Shown: one piece after another, positions 8,850-17,988 of the stretch | How the letters are laid out: each line of letters opens with the position of its first letter | How positions within the stretch are numbered: position 1 is the first letter of the stretch | Source of the DNA: Aquaticitalea lipolytica | Lineage (GTDB): Bacteria > Bacteroidota > Bacteroidia > Flavobacteriales > Flavobacteriaceae | Direction: 5' to 3' | Length of the DNA stretch: 64,000 nt | Assembly: GCF_014641635.1 (NCBI RefSeq) | Contig: NZ_BMIC01000007.1 | Span: 62,001-126,000, forward strand | Program-made: the position numbers and the translations under genes | The notes under the pieces: model-generated | Seen by the model: only the letters and a program-made list of their open reading frames with translations | Told to the model about the DNA's origin: nothing | Databases searched by the model: none

Positions 8850-10817
8850 TTGATATCAAAATCTACCATAGAACAAGTATTCGAAACCGCTCGTGTAGAA
8901 GAGGTTATTGGCGATTTTGTTAATCTTAAAAAATCCGGAAGCAATTTTAAAGGATTAAGCCCTTTTAGTGACGAGCGCTCTCCAAGTTTTATGGTGTCTC
9001 CAGTTAAGCAAATTTGGAAAGATTTTAGTAGTGGTAAAGGTGGTAATGCAGTAACTTTTTTGATGGAGCATGAGCATTTTACCTATCCTGAAGCTATTAA
9101 ATATTTAGCCAAAAAGTACAATATTGAAATTGAAGAAACTGAGCAAACTAACGAACAAAAAGAAGAAGCTAATGAGCGCGAAAGTTTGTATTTAGTTAAT
9201 GAGTTTGCAAACACATATTTTCAAAACATACTGCATAAAACAGACCAAGGTAAGGCAATTGGATTAAGCTATTTTAAAGAGCGTGGTTTTACCAACGATA
9301 CGATAAAAACATATAATCTTGGATACTCTTTAGATGAGTGGCAAGCATTTACAGACGAGGCTTTAGGAAAAGGTTATCAGCTAGAATTTTTAGAAAAAAC
9401 AGGACTTACTATTGTAAAGGAAGATAAACGCTTTGATCGTTTTAAAGGTCGCGTCATGTTTCCTATACATAGTATGAGTGGACGTATTCTAGGTTTTGGA
9501 GGACGTATTTTAGCAGCAGATAAAAAAGCCGCAAAATATGTAAATTCACCTGAAAGTGAAGTCTATCATAAAAGTAAAGTGTTATATGGCTTGTTTCATG
9601 CCAAACAAAGTATAGCAAAAGAAGATAACTGTTTTTTAGTTGAAGGTTATACTGATGTTATTCAGTTTCATCAAACAGGAATTAAAAATGTTGTAGCATC
9701 TTCAGGTACAGCATTAACACCTGAGCAAATTCGACTTATAAATAGACTAACCAAAAATATTACTGTACTTTTTGATGGTGATGCTGCAGGTATTAGAGCA
9801 TCAATAAGAGGTATCGATTTAATTTTAGAACAAGGCCTAAACGTAAAAGTTGTCATGTTTCCAAATGGTGAAGATCCAGATAGTTTTGCAAAGCAAAACA
9901 CACTTGAAGAGCTTTCATCATACCTTGAAGATAATTCTAAAGATTTTATACAATTTAAAGCCGCATTGTTGGTTGAAGAAGCCAATAACGATCCTATAAA
10001 AAAGGCAGAAACCATTAGGGAGATTGTAAATAGTATCTCTAAAATTCCCGATCCTATTAAACGCGAAATTTACATTCAGGAATGCTCTCGAATAATGGAT
10101 ATTAGTGAAGATGTTTTGTTTAGTACTTTAGCGCAAATCAATAAAAAAGAGCGAAGTGATGCTAATAAAGAATACAAGGAAGAACAAAAGGCCTTTAATG
10201 TTATTAAGCACGAGCAGCCCAAAGTAAAAGTAGATTTGCAATATGTTTTAGAACGAAAAATTATTGAAATTTTATTGCTATATGGTAATGAAACTGAAGA
10301 TTTTGAGGATTTGGTTTTGAAAGAATCTGAAACTGGCGATTTGCAATTAGAGCCTGTTGTACATAAAGCCAAAGTATTTGAAAAAGTATATCTCGATTTA
10401 CAAGAGGATGAAATGCAATTTTCTGACGAAAAATTTAAGTCGCTTTACTATACAATTATAGATACATTGCATCAAGCTGAAGATTTTCAGTTAAAAGATT
10501 TTATTAACAGACTGGGTCAAGATATGGCTAATGAAGTTACTACTATTTTAATGGAAGATGAACGTTACAGGCTTCATGACTGGCAACGAAATCATATAAT
10601 ACCAAAAGAAAAAAAGGAAACTATTGCGCAATTGGTAAGTCAAACGATTTTAAGTTTACGTTGTTTTTTAATTGACCAAAAAGTTGCAGAATATCAAAAC
10701 GACACCTTAAGAGAAGATGCTAATCTAAGGTCTATTTTAGAAGATGTAAACGACTACGTAAAATTAAAAATGCTACTCTCTAAAAAGCTAGGTAAAGTAG
10801 TAGGAGGAAAAATTTAA
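8850..10817 (+). CDS. dnaG: DNA primase, with zinc ligands replaced
   Basis: Makes RNA primers for replication. 655 aa, starting at TTG 8850 (MISKSTIEQVFETARV). Residues about 1-100 are the CHC2 zinc-finger fold, but the four E. coli ligands (C40, H43, C61, C64) correspond here to Ser37, Ser40, Asp58 and Ser61 (GLSPFSDERSPSF and WKDFSSGKGG), so no zinc can be held in the usual way. The catalytic N-domain and TOPRIM core are intact: FLVEGYTDVIQFHQTG and LFDGDAAG. The C-terminal region, about 450-655, is the helicase-binding part. The gene ends in a 4-bp convergent overlap with the next gene. Confidence 0.93.
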   Translation: MISKSTIEQVFETARVEEVIGDFVNLKKSGSNFKGLSPFSDERSPSFMVSPVKQIWKDFSSGKGGNAVTFLMEHEHFTYPEAIKYLAKKYNIEIEETEQTNEQKEEANERESLYLVNEFANTYFQNILHKTDQGKAIGLSYFKERGFTNDTIKTYNLGYSLDEWQAFTDEALGKGYQLEFLEKTGLTIVKEDKRFDRFKGRVMFPIHSMSGRILGFGGRILAADKKAAKYVNSPESEVYHKSKVLYGLFHAKQSIAKEDNCFLVEGYTDVIQFHQTGIKNVVASSGTALTPEQIRLINRLTKNITVLFDGDAAGIRASIRGIDLILEQGLNVKVVMFPNGEDPDSFAKQNTLEELSSYLEDNSKDFIQFKAALLVEEANNDPIKKAETIREIVNSISKIPDPIKREIYIQECSRIMDISEDVLFSTLAQINKKERSDANKEYKEEQKAFNVIKHEQPKVKVDLQYVLERKIIEILLLYGNETEDFEDLVLKESETGDLQLEPVVHKAKVFEKVYLDLQEDEMQFSDEKFKSLYYTIIDTLHQAEDFQLKDFINRLGQDMANEVTTILMEDERYRLHDWQRNHIIPKEKKETIAQLVSQTILSLRCFLIDQKVAEYQNDTLREDANLRSILEDVNDYVKLKMLLSKKLGKVVGGKI

Positions 10818-11443
10818 GTTAAATCTTTGTGTTTTGCCTGATGAATAAGATCGACTAAGTTAGTAACATTAAGCTTATTGTATAATCTTGCTTTGTATGT
10901 GCTAACAGTTTTTTCGTTAATGTCTAACTCTTGAGCAATTTCTTTATTTTTCTTACCAGAAGATAATAGTTTTAAAACTTCAACTTCTCTGGTCGATAAA
11001 CGCTTATAAAGTTTTGTGGTTTTATTTTTAGTATCTGTAAAAGTTAAGTTCTTAGACATGGCTTCACTTAAATAAATACCTCCAGATTTTACTTTTATTA
11101 TAGCTTCTCTAATAGTATCTGTTGAAACAGTTTTGTGCAAGTAGCCAGATGCGCCAGCTTTAATTGTGCTTATAGCATAAATCTCTTCAGGTTGATGGCT
11201 AAACATAATAACTTTTAAATCTTGGTGCTCTTTTTTAATGGCTCTAAGTGCAGTTATACCATTTAGTTCTGGTAAGTCAATTTCTGAAATAATAACATCA
11301 ACAGGATGTCGTCTTACAAACTCAAAAATCTCAATACCACTACCAACATCGCCAACTACTTTAATTTCTGAGTCAGAAGCAAAAAGCAGTTTAAGTCCAG
11401 TTCTTACAATAGGATGAAAATCCACTACTAATACTTTAATCAT
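10814..11443 (-). CDS. LuxR/NarL-family response regulator with Glu at the phospho-acceptor site
   Basis: 209 aa. Receiver domain (residues 1-120) and LuxR helix-turn-helix (residues about 145-205: LSTREVEVLKLLSSGKKNKEIAQ). The acceptor aspartate of the receiver is replaced by Glu54 (VIISEIDLPELNG) and the second acidic pocket residue is Phe9 (VVDFHP) rather than Asp; the late Lys (YLHKT) remains. Glu can mimic the phosphorylated state, so the protein may be always on or controlled otherwise. No histidine kinase is adjacent. Transcription probably starts from TATTTTTG on the minus strand (11523-11530). Confidence 0.88.
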   Translation of the reverse strand: MIKVLVVDFHPIVRTGLKLLFASDSEIKVVGDVGSGIEIFEFVRRHPVDVIISEIDLPELNGITALRAIKKEHQDLKVIMFSHQPEEIYAISTIKAGASGYLHKTVSTDTIREAIIKVKSGGIYLSEAMSKNLTFTDTKNKTTKLYKRLSTREVEVLKLLSSGKKNKEIAQELDINEKTVSTYKARLYNKLNVTNLVDLIHQAKHKDLT

Positions 11444-11578
11444 GATATTATATTGTTAAATAGAATTCTTTTTAGTGTCAGAACTTAAAAGATTAAATCT
11501 AAATTTGTGGAGATTTGCAATGCAAAAATAGTGAAAAAATCAACATCTTTAACATTATTACAGTTAAAATGATAATAA

Positions 11579-12367
11579 TTACTTGAAGTTTTTAGGAATT
11601 TCGCAAATTGGAATTGGTATCATTTTATGCTGATTATTAGTGTTGTATCTCATGAATATTTCAAATACTTCACGTTGTCTTCCATTAAAATCATCAACAG
11701 TTTTACCACTGTCTTTCATATGCATAGCCCATTCCAATTCAGGATATGAGGCGCCAATTTGGTCTTCATCACTACGTGCATCTCCAAATAGTCCATCACT
11801 TGGTGCTGCTTTCATTATTGAATCTGGAACTTTTAAAAACTCTCCAATTTTATAAACTTCAGATTTCATTAAATCCGCAATAGGGCTTAAATCTACACCA
11901 CCATCGCCATATTTTGTATAAAAACCAACCCCAAAATCTTCAACTTTATTACCTGTTCCTGCAACCAATAAGCCTTGTAGTCCTGCATGATAATATAAAG
12001 TTGTCATACGTAATCTTGCTCTAGTGTTCGCCAAAGCCATATCTACAGTTGCTTGCTTGCCATCGAGAGAAACTTCAGTTTTAAACTCTTCAAAAACAGG
12101 AGTTAAATCTACACGAATATCCTCAACATTAGGAAACCTTTTTTTTAGTTGCTCAATATGTTCTTTAGCTCTGCTTACATGACTTGCAGCTTGGTGTATA
12201 GGCATTTCAATACATAATACTTTTAAGCCTGTTTTAGCACATAATGTTGATGTTACTGCAGAATCAATTCCTCCAGAAATTCCAATAACAAAACCATTTA
12301 CTCTTGCATTTGTTGCGTAATTTTTTAACCAGTTTACTATGTGTTCAACAACTTTTTCAGTATTCAT
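11579..12367 (-). CDS. nadE: NH3-dependent NAD+ synthetase
   Basis: Amidates nicotinic acid adenine dinucleotide to NAD+ using ATP and ammonia. 262 aa, the length of the short ammonia-dependent type with no glutaminase domain. The P-loop SGGIDS is at residues 31-36, followed by the family segments GTGNKVEDFGVGF, YTKYGDGGVDLSPIADL and a C-terminal PIPICEIPKNF. The gene is divergent from gldB with 105 bp between starts. Confidence 0.95.
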   Translation of the reverse strand: MNTEKVVEHIVNWLKNYATNARVNGFVIGISGGIDSAVTSTLCAKTGLKVLCIEMPIHQAASHVSRAKEHIEQLKKRFPNVEDIRVDLTPVFEEFKTEVSLDGKQATVDMALANTRARLRMTTLYYHAGLQGLLVAGTGNKVEDFGVGFYTKYGDGGVDLSPIADLMKSEVYKIGEFLKVPDSIMKAAPSDGLFGDARSDEDQIGASYPELEWAMHMKDSGKTVDDFNGRQREVFEIFMRYNTNNQHKMIPIPICEIPKNFK

Positions 12368-12395
12368 ATATCTGTCATTTTATGCTAAAGAATAG

Positions 12396-12403
12396 TATCT
12401 TTG
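12396..12403 (+). promoter_or_regulatory. -7 box of the gldB promoter
   Basis: TATCTTTG matches TAnnTTTG, followed by C as in many Bacteroidota promoters. Leader to the gldB ATG would be about 60 nt. A TTG at ideal spacing is not seen. Confidence 0.55.
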
Positions 12404-12472
12404 CACAACAAAAATAAACGAATCACGTAATTAATAAAAAATAATCACGTTTAAGTTTATGTAAATTTATAT

Positions 12473-13432
12473 ATGAAAAAATTAATTCTCGTTTGCGGTT
12501 TATTGGTTAGCTTACTATCATGTAATAACGATAGTCAATTAGAAAAAGAGATAGCAAAAATTGATATTGATGTTAATGTAGAGCGTTTTGATTTAGCTTT
12601 TGATGATGCTAAACCAAGCGATTTATCTAATTTAAAGGCAGCATTCCCTTTTATGTTTTCAAAATATGAAAATGATTCTATTTGGATTAATAGAATGAAT
12701 GACACTTTGCAAAATCAATTATCTGCTGAAGTTAGAAAAGCGTTTAACGATTTTGATGATATACATTTAGAAGTCCGTTCGTTATTTCAGCATTTAAAGT
12801 ATTATGATAAGTCTTTCAGAGAGCCTAGAATTATAACAGTAACTTCAGATGTAGATTACAGATACAAAACCATTGTAACAGATACTATTGTATTGTTAGC
12901 TTTAGATACTTATTTAGGTTCTAATCATGAATTTTACGAAGGCATTCCAAAATATATAAGCCAAAATCTAAACCGATCTCAATTAGTTTGTGATTTGGCA
13001 ACAAATTATTCAGAACAGTATATACATCAAAAAAGTAGAAAAACATTGTTAGACGAGATGATTTATTTCGGTAAGCAGTTATACTTTAAAGATGTAATGA
13101 TTCCTTTTAAAACAGATGCAGATAAAATAGGTTATACTCAACAACAATTAGATTGGGCTGCTGAAAATGAAAGCTATATTTGGCGTTACTTTATTGAAAA
13201 AGAAATGCTTTTTAGTACAGATAATAGTTTGCCAAATAGGTTTATAGCTTTAGCACCATTTTCAAAATTTTATTTAGAGTTAGATAGCGAATCTCCAGGG
13301 AGATTAGGTCAATATATAGGTTGGCAAATTGTGAGGGCTTATATGAAAAACAATAAAGTGTCTTTAATGGATATGATGCAAAAAGATGCTGAAGAAATAT
13401 TTAATAATTCAAATTTTAAACCAAGTAAATAA
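12473..13432 (+). CDS. gldB: Gliding motility lipoprotein GldB
   Basis: Essential component of the Bacteroidota gliding machinery, linked to type IX secretion function. 319 aa with a lipoprotein signal (LLVSLLSC, lipid-anchored Cys near residue 17). The region VERFDLAFDD early in the mature protein and LGQYIGWQIVRAYM near the C-terminus are typical of GldB. The stop codon overlaps the gldC start by one base (TAATG), so the two are co-translated. Confidence 0.93.
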   Translation: MKKLILVCGLLVSLLSCNNDSQLEKEIAKIDIDVNVERFDLAFDDAKPSDLSNLKAAFPFMFSKYENDSIWINRMNDTLQNQLSAEVRKAFNDFDDIHLEVRSLFQHLKYYDKSFREPRIITVTSDVDYRYKTIVTDTIVLLALDTYLGSNHEFYEGIPKYISQNLNRSQLVCDLATNYSEQYIHQKSRKTLLDEMIYFGKQLYFKDVMIPFKTDADKIGYTQQQLDWAAENESYIWRYFIEKEMLFSTDNSLPNRFIALAPFSKFYLELDSESPGRLGQYIGWQIVRAYMKNNKVSLMDMMQKDAEEIFNNSNFKPSK

Positions 13433-13767
13433 TGTCAAAAACTTTAAAATCAACTATAGAGCTTCAAGTTGAATTAGATGAAAACAGAATTCCAGAAAAG
13501 TTAAGCTGGACAGCAAAAGATGGAGGTGTAAATAAAGAAGAAGCTAAAGCTATGATGTTATCGGTTTGGGATAGTAAGGCTCAAGAAACTTTGCGTATAG
13601 ACCTTTGGACAAAAGATATGCCTGTTGATGAAATGAAGCAGTTTTTTCATCAAACTTTAGTCGCCATGAGTGATACTTTTAATAGAGCAACACAAGATGA
13701 AAAGATGACAGCTACTATGAAAGATTTTTGCGATTACTTTGCTGAAAAGCTAGAGTTAAAAAAATAG
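13432..13767 (+). CDS. gldC: Gliding motility protein GldC
   Basis: 111 aa small cytoplasmic protein, no signal peptide, with the GldC-typical start MSKTLKSTIELQVELDENRIPE-like sequence and a WTAKDGG segment. GldC is needed for efficient gliding and is thought to stabilise GldB. It follows gldB with a one-base overlap, and the pair matches the gene order known from Flavobacterium johnsoniae. Confidence 0.93.
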   Translation: MSKTLKSTIELQVELDENRIPEKLSWTAKDGGVNKEEAKAMMLSVWDSKAQETLRIDLWTKDMPVDEMKQFFHQTLVAMSDTFNRATQDEKMTATMKDFCDYFAEKLELKK

Positions 13768-13881
13768 ATTGACAGAATAATTTTTTTAAAATTCTGAAAA
13801 TAAGATATTTTGATATACTTTTTTTTGTAGTTTTATATAGCTATTAATTAATTTTTGTATAATTCTTCAAACGTATTACAA

Positions 13882-15285
13882 GTGAAAAAACTTATATTTT
13901 CGTTTAGTTTAATGTTGTCATTATCTAACGTATTTGCACAACAGCAACCAGTCAATTCTGCTACTAACTCTGCTCCAATTAAGAATATTTCTTCAATAAC
14001 TTGGGAGAAAAATTCTGATGACACCTATAAGATTTATAACGAAGAAGGTAGAAAGTTGGATGATTTTATGTTTATAGGCGCTTTAAAAACTGATACTTTA
14101 GCAGTATTACATAAGTCTTCTAGATCAGTATTATTAATGCCTGACTTTTATTCGGCTTCCAGTAATATAAATAGAAAAGGAGTTGTTCTTGCTAAAAATG
14201 TAAGTAAAGATTTTTATATCACTAACCCAAAATCATATATAACCTTTATTAATGATGAAGATTATATAGGTGAAGCAACAAATGTTAATGGTGATTATGT
14301 TATTTATATATCAGATCTTGATAAAACTTATTTAGAAAAAGATATAAGAGGGTTTTCTAATTGGGGAGCAAAAAACATTACCGATTTAGGATATGCACCA
14401 GAAAATACATTTTGGTATAGAAACGTAAGTACTGAATCTTATGGGATTATTAAACGAGGTGAAACAATAGATTATAGTTTAGCCACGCCAAAAAAAGATG
14501 GTAATAACCTTGTAGTTACTTTTGATGGGAAAATAGAATATACTTTAGAAAACTACTATTCTGCATCTGCATTTGTTATGAAGCCAGTTAAAATTAGAGC
14601 TATAAGTGAAAATGAAACAAATACTAAATCTGGATGTGTTCAAGGAGATTGTTTAAATGGTTGGGGTAAATGGGAATTTGCAGATGGCGCATATTATGAT
14701 GGCTTTTGGGAGAACGGAAAAAGACATAATTACGGATTATATATGTGGGCAGAAGGAGGAAAATATATAGGCAATTGGGATACCGACAATATGAGCGGTT
14801 ATGGAGTTTATATTGCTAAAAATGAAGATAATATTATTGGTAACTACAAGAATGGCAACCTTAACGGATTTGGAATTAGTGTAAAAAGCGGAACATGGAG
14901 TCAAGGAGTTTATGAAAATGGAACACTAATAACGCCATATGATTTTTATGATAATGGAGTAGATATTGGATGTACAGCAGGAGATTGTCAAAACAAATAT
15001 GGAAGAATGGAGTGGAGTAATGGAGATAGCTATACAGGTTTTTTCAAAAATGGGAAATTATATATGGGAACCTATAATTTTGCTAGTGGCGAAAGATATA
15101 CAGGAACGTTTAATGAAAGTAATCAGTTTCATGGTACAGGTCGTTATTTTTTTAATGACAATAGTTATTATGGAGGTGAATGGAAAAACGGAAAATATGA
15201 TGGAAAAGGATACTTTCATGATAAAGATATAAATCAGAAAATAGGCATCTGGTCTAAAGGAATATTAATTAAATCATATAAATAA
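13882..15285 (+). CDS. Secreted MORN-repeat protein
   Basis: 467 aa from the GTG at 13882 (MKKLIFSFSLMLSLSNVFAQ gives a clean signal peptide); an in-frame TTG at 13855 would add nine polar residues before it. The N-terminal half (to about residue 240) is beta-rich without a recognised family. Two blocks of MORN repeats follow (YYDGFWENGKRHNYG, YIGNWDTDNMSGYG, then YTGFFKNGK, YTGTFNESNQFHGTG, YGGEWKNGKYDGKG), each block preceded by a Cys-x4-Cys motif (SGCVQGDCLNGWG, IGCTAGDCQNKYG). MORN repeats often mediate protein or lipid contacts; role unknown. The DUF4230 gene follows 4 nt later. Confidence 0.8.
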   Translation: MKKLIFSFSLMLSLSNVFAQQQPVNSATNSAPIKNISSITWEKNSDDTYKIYNEEGRKLDDFMFIGALKTDTLAVLHKSSRSVLLMPDFYSASSNINRKGVVLAKNVSKDFYITNPKSYITFINDEDYIGEATNVNGDYVIYISDLDKTYLEKDIRGFSNWGAKNITDLGYAPENTFWYRNVSTESYGIIKRGETIDYSLATPKKDGNNLVVTFDGKIEYTLENYYSASAFVMKPVKIRAISENETNTKSGCVQGDCLNGWGKWEFADGAYYDGFWENGKRHNYGLYMWAEGGKYIGNWDTDNMSGYGVYIAKNEDNIIGNYKNGNLNGFGISVKSGTWSQGVYENGTLITPYDFYDNGVDIGCTAGDCQNKYGRMEWSNGDSYTGFFKNGKLYMGTYNFASGERYTGTFNESNQFHGTGRYFFNDNSYYGGEWKNGKYDGKGYFHDKDINQKIGIWSKGILIKSYK

Positions 15286-15289
15286 TTTA

Positions 15290-15904
15290 ATGCGCAAAAT
15301 TGTATTCGGAATTGCTATAGCGTTAATAGTATTAATTGCATTTAAGTACTGTAGCGACAAAAAAGAAGACAAAATTGTGCTTCAAGAAAGTTCTGCATTA
15401 ATACAAGAGCAAATAAAAAATGTTGGTAAACTTATAGTTACCGAAGGTCATTTAAGCGAAGTTTTTAATTATAAAAATTCAAAAGAAATTTTTGGAAGTT
15501 TAATTACTTCAGACAAAAAAGCATTAGTAGTAGTTAATGCAGATGTATTTGTTTCATACGATTTAAGCCTACTAGAATATGAAATTGATGAAGCAACAAA
15601 AACATTAACTCTAATTAGTATTCCAGAAGAAGAAATAAAAATAAATCCAGATTTTGAGTACTACGATATTCAAGCAGATTATTTTAATGCTTTTGAGGCT
15701 AAAGATTATAACGACATTAAAGAAACAGTAAAAAAGTCTTTACTCAAAAAAATAGAAAATTCAGACATAAAAAAGAATGCTAAAAATAGATTGATTAGCG
15801 AGTTGTCAAAGTTTTATATTCTAACAAATTCTTTAGGTTGGACACTTAAGTACAATGAAAATATAATTGAAAACACTCAAGATTTTCAAGGCCTTAAACT
15901 ATAA
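15290..15904 (+). CDS. DUF4230 domain protein, N-terminally anchored
   Basis: 204 aa. One N-terminal hydrophobic helix (residues 3-19) ending at FKYCSD, which may be a signal anchor or weak lipobox, then a soluble domain with VGKLIVTEGHLSEVFNYK and a central VNADVFVSYDLS typical of DUF4230. Function of the family is unknown. It follows the MORN gene by 4 nt and is likely co-transcribed. Its 3' end overlaps the convergent rhodanese gene by 6 bp. Confidence 0.8.
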   Translation: MRKIVFGIAIALIVLIAFKYCSDKKEDKIVLQESSALIQEQIKNVGKLIVTEGHLSEVFNYKNSKEIFGSLITSDKKALVVVNADVFVSYDLSLLEYEIDEATKTLTLISIPEEEIKINPDFEYYDIQADYFNAFEAKDYNDIKETVKKSLLKKIENSDIKKNAKNRLISELSKFYILTNSLGWTLKYNENIIENTQDFQGLKL

Positions 15905-16204
15905 TTTTTTACTTAAGCCAACCCAACCACCACCATTAGTAGCTTCAATATTATTTAAATTTAAAAATTTAGCAGCTTTAGCTGAACGTATTCCGCTTTC
16001 ACAGCAAACAACAAAAGGTTTATTCATTTGCTTCAACTCATTTACATGATTATGTAAATCATCTAGTGGAATATGTTTTGAGTTTTCAATATGTCCTTTA
16101 TCCCATTCACGCTGTGTTCTAACATCTAATACTACTGCTCCATTATCTAAAAAATCTTGAACTTGCCTTTTCTTTGTTCCAAAAATAAAATCTAAAAATC
16201 CCAT
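15899..16204 (-). CDS. Single-domain rhodanese-like protein
   Basis: 101 aa, one rhodanese homology domain. It has the CH2A-like start VVLDVRTQREWDKGHIENSKHIPL and the active loop CESGIRS, in which the first Cys would carry the persulfide. Such proteins act as sulfurtransferases or sulfur carriers. No signal peptide, so cytoplasmic. Convergent with the DUF4230 gene and divergent from the TetR gene. Confidence 0.9.
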   Translation of the reverse strand: MGFLDFIFGTKKRQVQDFLDNGAVVLDVRTQREWDKGHIENSKHIPLDDLHNHVNELKQMNKPFVVCCESGIRSAKAAKFLNLNNIEATNGGGWVGLSKKL

Positions 16205-16249
16205 AGTCTTCTTTTTTACATAAATTTACAATAATTAAATACATTTCAT

Positions 16250-16819
16250 TTGAAACCAGAAACTAGAAAGGAAGAAATTATAAAAACTGCAGCAAAACTT
16301 TTTAAAGAAAAAGGTTATAGTGCAGTGACAATGCGAGATTTAGCTACTGCTATGGGAATTAAAGCCGCTAGTCTTTATAACCATATTACATCAAAACAAG
16401 AAATTCTAAAAGTGATTATTATTTCGTTGGCTGAAGAGTTTACACAAGAGATGAATTTAATCAAAACTTCAAATCATAAAGCAATAGATAAGTTGCAAAT
16501 GATTGTATCACTTCATGTCCAAATTACAGTAAAAAACACATATGGAATGGCTTGCCTTAATAACGATTGGATGCATTTAGAAGAGCAGTTAGATTATTAT
16601 TTAGAGCTACGAAAAAAGTATGAACAAGATTTTATAGACATTATTAAATCTGGTATAAAATCAAACGAAATCATAGACTCTAACCCAGAAATTATTATGT
16701 TTTCAATCCTGTCAACTCTACGTTCACTTTATCTTTGGATACCAAAAAAAGAGGATATCAACTCTAACAGTTTAGCACAAAGTTTAAGCAAAGTTCTCAT
16801 CAGCGGAATTAACACATAA
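16250..16819 (+). CDS. TetR/AcrR-family regulator, likely controlling the paa operon
   Basis: 189 aa starting at TTG 16250 (MKPETRKEEIIKTAAKLF). The N-terminal helix-turn-helix is clear (TMRDLATAMGIKAASLYNHITSK); the C-terminal ligand domain is helical and unspecific to the eye. It sits directly upstream of the phenylacetate operon, separated by 69 bp that contain a -7 box and a perfect palindrome. By analogy with TetR-type PaaR repressors, phenylacetyl-CoA is a reasonable inducer, but that is inference. Confidence 0.88.
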   Translation: MKPETRKEEIIKTAAKLFKEKGYSAVTMRDLATAMGIKAASLYNHITSKQEILKVIIISLAEEFTQEMNLIKTSNHKAIDKLQMIVSLHVQITVKNTYGMACLNNDWMHLEEQLDYYLELRKKYEQDFIDIIKSGIKSNEIIDSNPEIIMFSILSTLRSLYLWIPKKEDINSNSLAQSLSKVLISGINT

Positions 16820-16835
16820 TTTAGATTTTATTTTG

Positions 16836-16868
16836 TAAATTTGTCAAGCAAACTAACAAGTGTTAGTT
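16836..16868 (+). promoter_or_regulatory. paa operon promoter with TetR-type operator
   Basis: TAAATTTG at 16836-16843 fits the -7 consensus TAnnTTTG. Eight bases downstream lies a perfect 8-bp inverted repeat with 2-bp centre, AACTAACA (16851-16858), AG, TGTTAGTT (16861-16868). It covers the expected transcription start, a place where a bound TetR dimer would block initiation. paaE starts at 16889. No clear -33 TTG is visible. Confidence 0.75.
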
Positions 16869-16888
16869 AAATATGATTTGTAAAATAA

Positions 16889-17962
16889 ATGGCAGATTTT
16901 TATAACCTGAAAGTATCAGAAATTTATAAAGAAACAAAAGACACAGTTGTTGTTGCTTTTGAAGTACCTGATCATCTCAAAGAAAAGTTTAAATTTAAAC
17001 AAGGACAGCATTTAACCTTGCGTAAAGAAATTAATGGGCAAGACATTCGTCGTAATTATTCATTATGCTCAAGTCCTATTGATAACGAATGGAAGGTTGC
17101 AATTAAAACTATTCGCGAAGGTGTTTTTTCTAACTACGCTTTTAACGAACTTAAAAAGGGAGACGAATTGCAAGTTATGCCTCCACATGGTGAGTTTTAT
17201 GTAGAGTGTGAGCCTAATTCTTCAAAAAATTATATAGCATTTGCAGCAGGAAGCGGAATTACACCAATGCTATCAATCATAAAAACCCATTTACATAAAG
17301 AGCCAAACAGTACATTCAAACTGTTTTACTTGAATAGGACTGTTAAATCCATTATCTTTAAAGAAGAAATTGAGCAGCTTAAAAATGAGTTTTTTGGTCG
17401 TTTTCAAGTGTTCTATTTTTTGACGAAGGAACAACGAGATATTCCGTTTTTAAATGGACGATTTGATAAAGAAAAATTAGCAGTTTTAACCAAAACTTTT
17501 ATTGATATTCCAGATACAAATCATGCATTTATTTGTGGGCCTCAAGATATGATTTTCTTAATTCGTGACGAGTTACAAGCGGCTGGGTTAAGTAAAGAAA
17601 AAATACATTACGAACTTTTTTTTTCAGGAAGTTCGGAAGAAGAAAATAAACACATCGCAGAAGTTCTTGAAGAAAAAGCAGATGGAACCGAAGTAACCAT
17701 TATTGATGGTGGTAAAGAATTCCATTTTATTATGGATGACGATTTTGATAATATACTAGATGGTGCTTTGGCAGCAGGAGCCGATTTACCTTTTGCATGC
17801 AAAGGTGGTGTTTGCAGTACATGCAAATGTCAAGTAGTTGAAGGTTCGGTAAAAATGAAAGTCAACTATGCACTTGAAGATAAAGAAGTGGCACAAAATT
17901 ATGTACTAAGTTGCCAGGCAGTGCCAACGAGTAAAGTAGTTAAAGTAAATTTTGATGTTTAA
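16889..17962 (+). CDS. paaE: 1,2-phenylacetyl-CoA epoxidase, reductase subunit PaaE
   Basis: Passes electrons from NAD(P)H through FAD and a 2Fe-2S centre to the diiron PaaA site. 357 aa. N-terminal FAD/NAD reductase domain (RRNYSLCSSP for flavin, AAGSGITPMLSI for nucleotide) and C-terminal plant-type ferredoxin domain with CKGGVCSTCKC and a final LSCQ supplying the four Cys ligands. First gene of the operon, just behind the palindromic operator. Confidence 0.95.
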   Translation: MADFYNLKVSEIYKETKDTVVVAFEVPDHLKEKFKFKQGQHLTLRKEINGQDIRRNYSLCSSPIDNEWKVAIKTIREGVFSNYAFNELKKGDELQVMPPHGEFYVECEPNSSKNYIAFAAGSGITPMLSIIKTHLHKEPNSTFKLFYLNRTVKSIIFKEEIEQLKNEFFGRFQVFYFLTKEQRDIPFLNGRFDKEKLAVLTKTFIDIPDTNHAFICGPQDMIFLIRDELQAAGLSKEKIHYELFFSGSSEEENKHIAEVLEEKADGTEVTIIDGGKEFHFIMDDDFDNILDGALAAGADLPFACKGGVCSTCKCQVVEGSVKMKVNYALEDKEVAQNYVLSCQAVPTSKVVKVNFDV

Positions 17963-17988
17963 AATAATATAAAATTATTAAGTTCAAC

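Noticed and set aside
14966-15232. Second frame inside the MORN gene
   Set aside because: A shadow of the repeated MORN codons in another frame; its protein shows no features of its own.
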